NCBI GenBank assembly: GCA_016873375.1
Contig: VGXJ01000060.1
Coordinates: forward strand, 1 to 8,719
Direction of reading: 5' to 3'
Length of the DNA stretch: 8,719 nucleotides
Origin: Phycisphaerae bacterium
Lineage (GTDB): Bacteria; Planctomycetota; Phycisphaerae; Phycisphaerales; SM1A02
Under the pieces are notes generated by a model that did not search any database, was not told the DNA's origin, and was given only the letters and a program-made list of their open reading frames with translations. This document shows positions 5,223-8,719 of this stretch, one piece after another. The position numbers and the translations under genes were made by a program. Positions within the stretch are counted from its first letter, which is position 1; every line of letters begins with the position of its first letter.

Positions 5223-7166
5223 ATGAGCTCCACCAACCTTGCCGACATGAAGGGCATCGCTGAACGAGACCGCAAGCAGATCGAGGCCGCCCAGGAAATG
5301 CTCGGGCCGGACCCCTCGACGATGGGGGCCATCAAGAACAACTTCTGGGGCAACTTCCGCGAGGAGTTGATGTTCCCCTACCCCGAGGGAAGCGCCGACG
5401 AGACCGCGCGCTGCGACCAGCTGCTCGCCGAGCTCGACCGCTACATGCGCACCGAGCACCCCTCGCACCTGATCGATCAGGAGCAGCAGATCCCTGACTG
5501 GGTCATCAAGCGCCTGTTCGCGCTCGGCGTCCTCGGCATGACGGTGCCCAAGGAGTTCGGCGGCGGCGGCTTCGGGATCACCAGCTACAACCGAGCGCTC
5601 GAGCGCATCGGCCGCAGCTGCGGCTCGACGGCCGTGCTCGTGAGCGCGCACCAGTCGATCGGCTGCAAGGCCGTCATGCTCTTCGGCACCGAGGAGCAGA
5701 AGGCGCGCTTCCTGCCTCGCATGGCACAGGACACGCTGAGCGCGTTCTGCCTGAGCGAACCCAATGTGGGCTGCGACGCCGGCGGCCAGGAAACCCGCTG
5801 CGAGCTTTCGGCCGACGGCACGCACTACATCCTCAACGGCGAGAAGAAGTGGGCGACCAGCGGCGCGCTGAGCGGCCTCTTCACCGTCATGGCCAAGCAA
5901 AAGGTCACCGATCCCAAGACCGGCAAGCAGAAGGACGTCGTCACGGCACTGATCTGCACGCCGGACATGGAAGGCGTGGAGATCTTCAGCCGCAACCGCT
6001 CCAAGTGCGGCATCCGCGGCACATGGCAGGCTCGCATCCGCCTCACCAATGTGAAGGTCCCCGCGACCAACCTGCTTGCGAAGGAGGGTCAGGGCTTCAA
6101 GATCGCCATGACCTGCCTCAACTACGGTCGATGCACGCTCAGTGCGGGCATGCTCGGCGGAGCGGGCTATTCGTACGAGCAGGCGCTCAAGTGGGCCAAG
6201 CACCGCTACCAGTTCGACCGCCAGATCGCGGACTTCGACCTCTGCAAGGAGAAGCTCGCGCGCATGGCCGGCTACGTCTACGCGATGGACGCCATGCTCT
6301 ACATGACGACCGGCTTCCTCGATCGCCACGATGACGACATCATGGTTGAGACGGCGATGTGCAAGGTCTTCTGCAGCGAGATGGGCTACCGCACCGTGAA
6401 CGACGCGCTCCAGATCATGGGCGGCGAGTCGTACATGACGGAGAACTCGGTCGAGCGCATCTGGCGCGACAGCCGCATCAACATCATCGTCGAGGGTGCG
6501 AACGAAGTGATGCACTCCTTCATCTGGGCCTACGGCGGCAAGCAGCTGGGCGAGTGGATGAAGGGCATCAAGGACAGTCCCTTCTCCAACCTCGGCAGCG
6601 CCATGCAGATCGGCTCGGAGCTCTTCCTGGGCTTCCGCCGCGGCATGCCCACCTTCGCCTGCCAGAACCCCAGGATCACGCGTCACCTCGATGAGTGCAT
6701 GATGCGCATCCGCGAGTTCAGCCACCAAGTCAAGATGATGTTCAAGGAGCACGAGGAAGGCATCGTCACCGCGCAGACCATCCAGTCACGGCTGGCAATG
6801 GGTGCGCTGTGGATCCACGCCAGCCTCTGCACGCTGTCGAAGTTCGAGCGCAACATGCGCCGCGGCCTCGAGGGCCGCGAACTCGAGCACGAGGCGGCGA
6901 TCGTCGATCACTTCATCGCTTTCGCGGGCGAGCAGTTCGACGCAGAGCTGCGGGCGCTGCGGGTGAACTGCGACTCGACCATGAAGCGGGCCGCGGATGC
7001 CGTGCTCGCATGGGCCGACAGCCTGCCGAATGCCGACTATGTGCTGCCTGAGCGCACACCGGTCATCGCCGTTCGCGGCACCGGGAAGAAGCCTGACCAG
7101 TCGAACATCCCGCAGTTCGGCACGGGCAGCGTGTTCACCGGCACCAAGGTGTCCGCCGGCGCCTGA
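5223..7166 (+). CDS. Acyl-CoA dehydrogenase, VLCAD/ACAD9-like, with long C-terminal domain
   Basis: 647 residues. It oxidises acyl-CoA to 2-enoyl-CoA with FAD, passing electrons to ETF, the first step of beta-oxidation. N-terminal helical part about 60-170 (VPKEFGGGGFG at 108-118); FAD/substrate beta domain about 171-280 (FCLSEPNVGCDAGG 175-188, KKWATSG 208-214); C-terminal helical part about 287-435 with HRYQFDRQIADF (327-338), QIMGGESYMTE (397-407) and RDSRINIIVEGANEVM (415-430). E424 sits where MCAD and VLCAD have their catalytic base. Isovaleryl-CoA dehydrogenase lacks Glu here, so this is not a typical IVD. A further helical region of about 205 residues (441-647) follows, as in VLCAD and ACAD9, where it serves in membrane or dimer contact. 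The total length is close to VLCAD. The ATG has GAGAGG six bases upstream. It lies between the third crotonase and leucine dehydrogenase genes, consistent with joint fatty acid/branched-chain catabolism; substrate chain length is not decided by sequence. Confidence 0.94.
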   Translation: MSSTNLADMKGIAERDRKQIEAAQEMLGPDPSTMGAIKNNFWGNFREELMFPYPEGSADETARCDQLLAELDRYMRTEHPSHLIDQEQQIPDWVIKRLFALGVLGMTVPKEFGGGGFGITSYNRALERIGRSCGSTAVLVSAHQSIGCKAVMLFGTEEQKARFLPRMAQDTLSAFCLSEPNVGCDAGGQETRCELSADGTHYILNGEKKWATSGALSGLFTVMAKQKVTDPKTGKQKDVVTALICTPDMEGVEIFSRNRSKCGIRGTWQARIRLTNVKVPATNLLAKEGQGFKIAMTCLNYGRCTLSAGMLGGAGYSYEQALKWAKHRYQFDRQIADFDLCKEKLARMAGYVYAMDAMLYMTTGFLDRHDDDIMVETAMCKVFCSEMGYRTVNDALQIMGGESYMTENSVERIWRDSRINIIVEGANEVMHSFIWAYGGKQLGEWMKGIKDSPFSNLGSAMQIGSELFLGFRRGMPTFACQNPRITRHLDECMMRIREFSHQVKMMFKEHEEGIVTAQTIQSRLAMGALWIHASLCTLSKFERNMRRGLEGRELEHEAAIVDHFIAFAGEQFDAELRALRVNCDSTMKRAADAVLAWADSLPNADYVLPERTPVIAVRGTGKKPDQSNIPQFGTGSVFTGTKVSAGA

Positions 7167-7173
7167 ACAGGGT

Positions 7174-7202
7174 TTCGTACAAGCTTCGACGCTCACTAGC
7201 AT
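7174..7202 (+). promoter_or_regulatory. Candidate promoter of the leucine dehydrogenase gene
   Basis: TTCGTA (7174-7179), 17 bases, then TAGCAT (7197-7202) in the 63-base gap after the acyl-CoA dehydrogenase gene. A start near 7209 would leave a leader of about 21 bases containing GGAG five bases before the ATG. The match is weak and co-transcription with the gene upstream remains possible. Confidence 0.33.
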
Positions 7203-7229
7203 CCCCGCTTCGCCACCCCCGGAGACACC

Positions 7230-8312
7230 ATGGACCTGCTGACGACGATGCACACGATGGGCCACGAGCGCGTGGCGCTTCACCAAGATCCCGCGAGCGG
7301 CCTGAAGGCCATCGTGGCCATCCACAGCACGGTGCTCGGCAACGCGCTCGGTGGCACACGCCGCTATGCCTACGCCAGCACCAACGAGGCGCTCTTCGAT
7401 GTGTTGCGCCTCTCTGAAGGCATGACCTACAAGGCAGCCGCGGCCGACCTGCCGATGGGTGGTGCGAAGAGCGTGATCATGCTTGCGCAGCCCGGCCAGC
7501 AGCCGACCGAGGCGCAGGGTCGCGCGATGGGCCGCTTCGTGAACACCTTCGACGGCCAGTACATCGCCGCCGAGGATGTGGGTGTGAGTCCGCAGTTCTG
7601 CGACTGGATGGCCCGCGAGACCCCGCACATCATGGGCGGCGAGGCTGTCAGCCGTGGCGGCGACCCGAGCCCGTGGACGGCGCAGGGCTGCTTCAACTCG
7701 ATGAAGGCCTGCCTGAAGTTCCTCGGCAAGCCGGTGAGCTTCGCCAACCTCACCGTCGGCGTGCAGGGCTGCGGTGCGACCGGCTACAAAGTTGCGAAGC
7801 TCCTGCGAGAGGCCGGCGCGACCGTGCTTGTGGCTGATGTCCATGTGCCCACGATGAAGCGCACGGTCGAGGAACTCGGCTGCGTGGCGCTCGGCAACGA
7901 CCGCAACCTCCTCACCGAGAAGCTCGACATCCTCGCGCCGTGCGCGCTCGGCGGCGTGCTGGATGCGAAGACGATCGCGGGCCTGAACTGCTCCATCGTC
8001 TGCGGCACCGCCAACAACCAGCTGCTCGACCCCGCGACCGACGGCATCGCCATCAAGAAGAAGGGCGTGCTGTACTCGCCGGACTTCGTCGCCAACGCGG
8101 GGGGCCTGATCCGCCTGGGCGGGCTCTACCTCGGCTATACCGAAGCCATGGTCGACGAGAAGGTCGCCAAGATCGAAGCGACCACCCTGGCCGTGCTTGA
8201 AGAGAGCCGCACGCAGGACTCGACTGCCGATGCTGCGATCACCTACGCCAAGCGTCGCATCGCCGCTGGCCGCCCAAGCGGCACCCGTCGCCCTGCGACC
8301 GTCGGCGTCTGA
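7230..8312 (+). CDS. Leucine/branched-chain amino acid dehydrogenase (Glu/Leu/Phe/Val dehydrogenase family)
   Basis: 360 residues, the length of bacterial leucine dehydrogenases (often named ldh or bcd). It reversibly deaminates Leu, Val or Ile with NAD+ to the 2-oxo acid and ammonia. The N-terminal catalytic domain shows NALGGTRRY (38-46) and MTYKAAAADLPMGGAK (65-80). K68 and K80 fall at the numbers of the substrate-binding and catalytic lysines of the Bacillus enzyme, and AEDVG (114-118) holds the conserved Asp. The NAD domain has GVQGCGATG (177-185), a G-x-G-x-x-x-G-like Rossmann turn, with D203 at the end of the second strand, then APCALGGVLD (236-245), GTANNQL (259-265) and YSPDFVANAGGLI (282-294). 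These last motifs distinguish the leucine dehydrogenase group from hexameric glutamate dehydrogenases. Its GGAG ribosome site is five bases before the ATG. A strong terminator follows the stop, so it ends the catabolic run. Exact substrate preference (Leu, Val or Phe) is uncertain. Confidence 0.94.
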   Translation: MDLLTTMHTMGHERVALHQDPASGLKAIVAIHSTVLGNALGGTRRYAYASTNEALFDVLRLSEGMTYKAAAADLPMGGAKSVIMLAQPGQQPTEAQGRAMGRFVNTFDGQYIAAEDVGVSPQFCDWMARETPHIMGGEAVSRGGDPSPWTAQGCFNSMKACLKFLGKPVSFANLTVGVQGCGATGYKVAKLLREAGATVLVADVHVPTMKRTVEELGCVALGNDRNLLTEKLDILAPCALGGVLDAKTIAGLNCSIVCGTANNQLLDPATDGIAIKKKGVLYSPDFVANAGGLIRLGGLYLGYTEAMVDEKVAKIEATTLAVLEESRTQDSTADAAITYAKRRIAAGRPSGTRRPATVGV

Positions 8313-8335
8313 TCGCCTCGCCCCTCACGAACCCC

Positions 8336-8373
8336 AAGGCCGCTGCCCACCGCGGGCGGCGGCCTTGTTCGTT
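8336..8373 (+). terminator. Strong intrinsic terminator after the leucine dehydrogenase gene
   Basis: A 13-base-pair stem: AAGGCCGCTGCCC (8336-8348) pairs with GGGCGGCGGCCTT (8354-8366), with one T-G wobble and a five-base loop (ACCGC). A T-rich tail (TTGTTCGTT, 8365-8373) follows. It starts 24 bases after the stop codon, a typical place for Rho-independent termination, and separates the catabolic genes from the kinase. Confidence 0.8.
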
Positions 8374-8410
8374 CGGGGCTGTGTTCAAGAAGACCTTGTT
8401 CGGTCAGGGC
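8363..8410 (+). repeat. Imperfect 17-bp direct repeat, 31-bp period
   Basis: CCTTGTTCGTTCGGGGC (8363-8379) and CCTTGTTCGGTCAGGGC (8394-8410) match at 15 of 17 positions. The first copy overlaps the end of the terminator. The repeat lies upstream of the kinase gene and could be an operator pair or a chance duplication. Confidence 0.4.
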
Positions 8411-8447
8411 CATGGTGATGTGGTGCAAGGTTGCCCGGAGGCTGGAT

Positions 8448-8453
8448 TAGTCT
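8448..8453 (+). promoter_or_regulatory. Candidate -10 element for a leaderless kinase gene
   Basis: TAGTCT is followed by seven bases and ATG 8461, with no Shine-Dalgarno between. No -35 hexamer is seen at 16-18 bases; TTGCCC (8431-8436) is only 11 bases upstream. Confidence 0.4.
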
Positions 8454-8460
8454 GCGCGGC

Positions 8461-8719
8461 ATGGCACCGGGTGACCAGACCATCAGGCCTGCAGACGATG
8501 ACGGGCACCGGTCGACGGGCGACGGGGCCCGCGAAGGCGCGCTTGGTCACGGTGTACCGAGCCAGGAGCCGAGCTCCGCATCCACCGCTGTGCGCGACGG
8601 CCTCGAGAAGGCAGGCGACCAGATCGGCGCATACAAGTTGCTCTCGCTGATCGGCGAGGGCGGCTTCGGCTCGGTGTGGCTGGCCGAGCGGCGCGAGCCC
8701 TTCGTGCAGCGCGTGGCGC
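8461..8719 (+). CDS. Ser/Thr protein kinase (Hanks type), N-terminal part only
   Basis: 86 residues before the right edge. Residues 1-53 are a polar, low-complexity tail rich in Gly, Asp, Ser and Ala with no predicted structure. From residue 54 the kinase domain starts: IGAYKLLSLIGEGGFGSVWLAE (about 55-76), whose GEGGFGSVW is the glycine-rich ATP loop (G-x-G-x-x-G-x-V). The sequence ends at about the point where the VAxK strand with the catalytic Lys begins (QRVA). The catalytic loop, activation segment and any membrane or sensor domain are outside the window. Planctomycete genomes hold many such kinases with a poorly conserved N-terminal tail. ATG 8461 is chosen because a stop lies in frame at 8416 and no ATG or GTG comes between. 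It is separated from leucine dehydrogenase by a strong terminator and has its own TAGTCT element, so it is probably an independent unit. Confidence 0.88.
   Translation, partial: MAPGDQTIRPADDDGHRSTGDGAREGALGHGVPSQEPSSASTAVRDGLEKAGDQIGAYKLLSLIGEGGFGSVWLAERREPFVQRVA

Noticed and set aside
5148..6752. A 534-codon minus-strand open frame opposite the acyl-CoA dehydrogenase
   Set aside because: The composition (long runs of Ala, Leu, His, Glu, Val) is what antisense of a GC-rich gene gives, and no motif is recognisable. The plus-strand enzyme is certain.
6786..7844. A 352-codon minus-strand open frame spanning the end of the acyl-CoA dehydrogenase and leucine dehydrogenase
   Set aside because: It is an antisense shadow across two well-conserved genes; no motifs.
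1..8719. tRNA, rRNA, CRISPR, transposase, integrase or attachment sites
   Set aside because: None seen on either strand; no regularly spaced repeats, no transposase-like protein and no gap longer than about 175 bases.

Overview
The window is a GC-rich, gene-dense piece of bacterial chromosome with eight genes, two of them cut by the window edges. There is no sign of mobile DNA, CRISPR or RNA genes. The likely source is a planctomycete, perhaps of the Phycisphaerae class. This is an inference from the high GC, a Ser/Thr protein kinase with an N-terminal low-complexity tail, a small membrane protein with a C-terminal zinc ribbon, and short leaders or apparently leaderless genes. No marker gene proves it.

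Layout. On the minus strand lie the start of an exported protein (134 down to the left edge) and the magnesium channel/transporter mgtE (1760 to 306). Facing away from mgtE, with about 33 bases between the two starts, is a plus-strand run: a divergent crotonase-fold protein (1794-2588), a two-pass membrane protein with a zinc ribbon coupled to it by TGATG (2588-3364), a second crotonase (3393-4139), a third, canonical enoyl-CoA hydratase-like protein (4230-5111), a VLCAD-like acyl-CoA dehydrogenase (5223-7166) and a leucine/branched-chain amino acid dehydrogenase (7230-8312). A strong intrinsic terminator (8336-8373) closes this run. A Ser/Thr kinase gene starts at 8461 and leaves the window.

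How the genes fit together. Leucine dehydrogenase deaminates branched-chain amino acids to 2-oxo acids, which enter the acyl-CoA pool. Acyl-CoA dehydrogenase makes 2-enoyl-CoA, and crotonases hydrate it. The cluster therefore looks like a branched-chain amino acid/fatty acid beta-oxidation locus. Thiolase, 3-hydroxyacyl-CoA dehydrogenase, carboxylase and lyase genes are not in the window. The three crotonases form a graded series at the two catalytic glutamates: none kept in the first, one in the second, both in the third.

A second pattern is regulatory. Genes lacking a Shine-Dalgarno sequence (mgtE, second crotonase, kinase) each carry a TANNNT hexamer 6-7 bases before the ATG, as expected of leaderless transcripts. 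Genes with a Shine-Dalgarno mostly have a similar hexamer farther upstream. I did not find a clearly new biological system. The best leads are the glutamate-less crotonase, the coupled zinc-ribbon protein and the leaderless promoter pattern.
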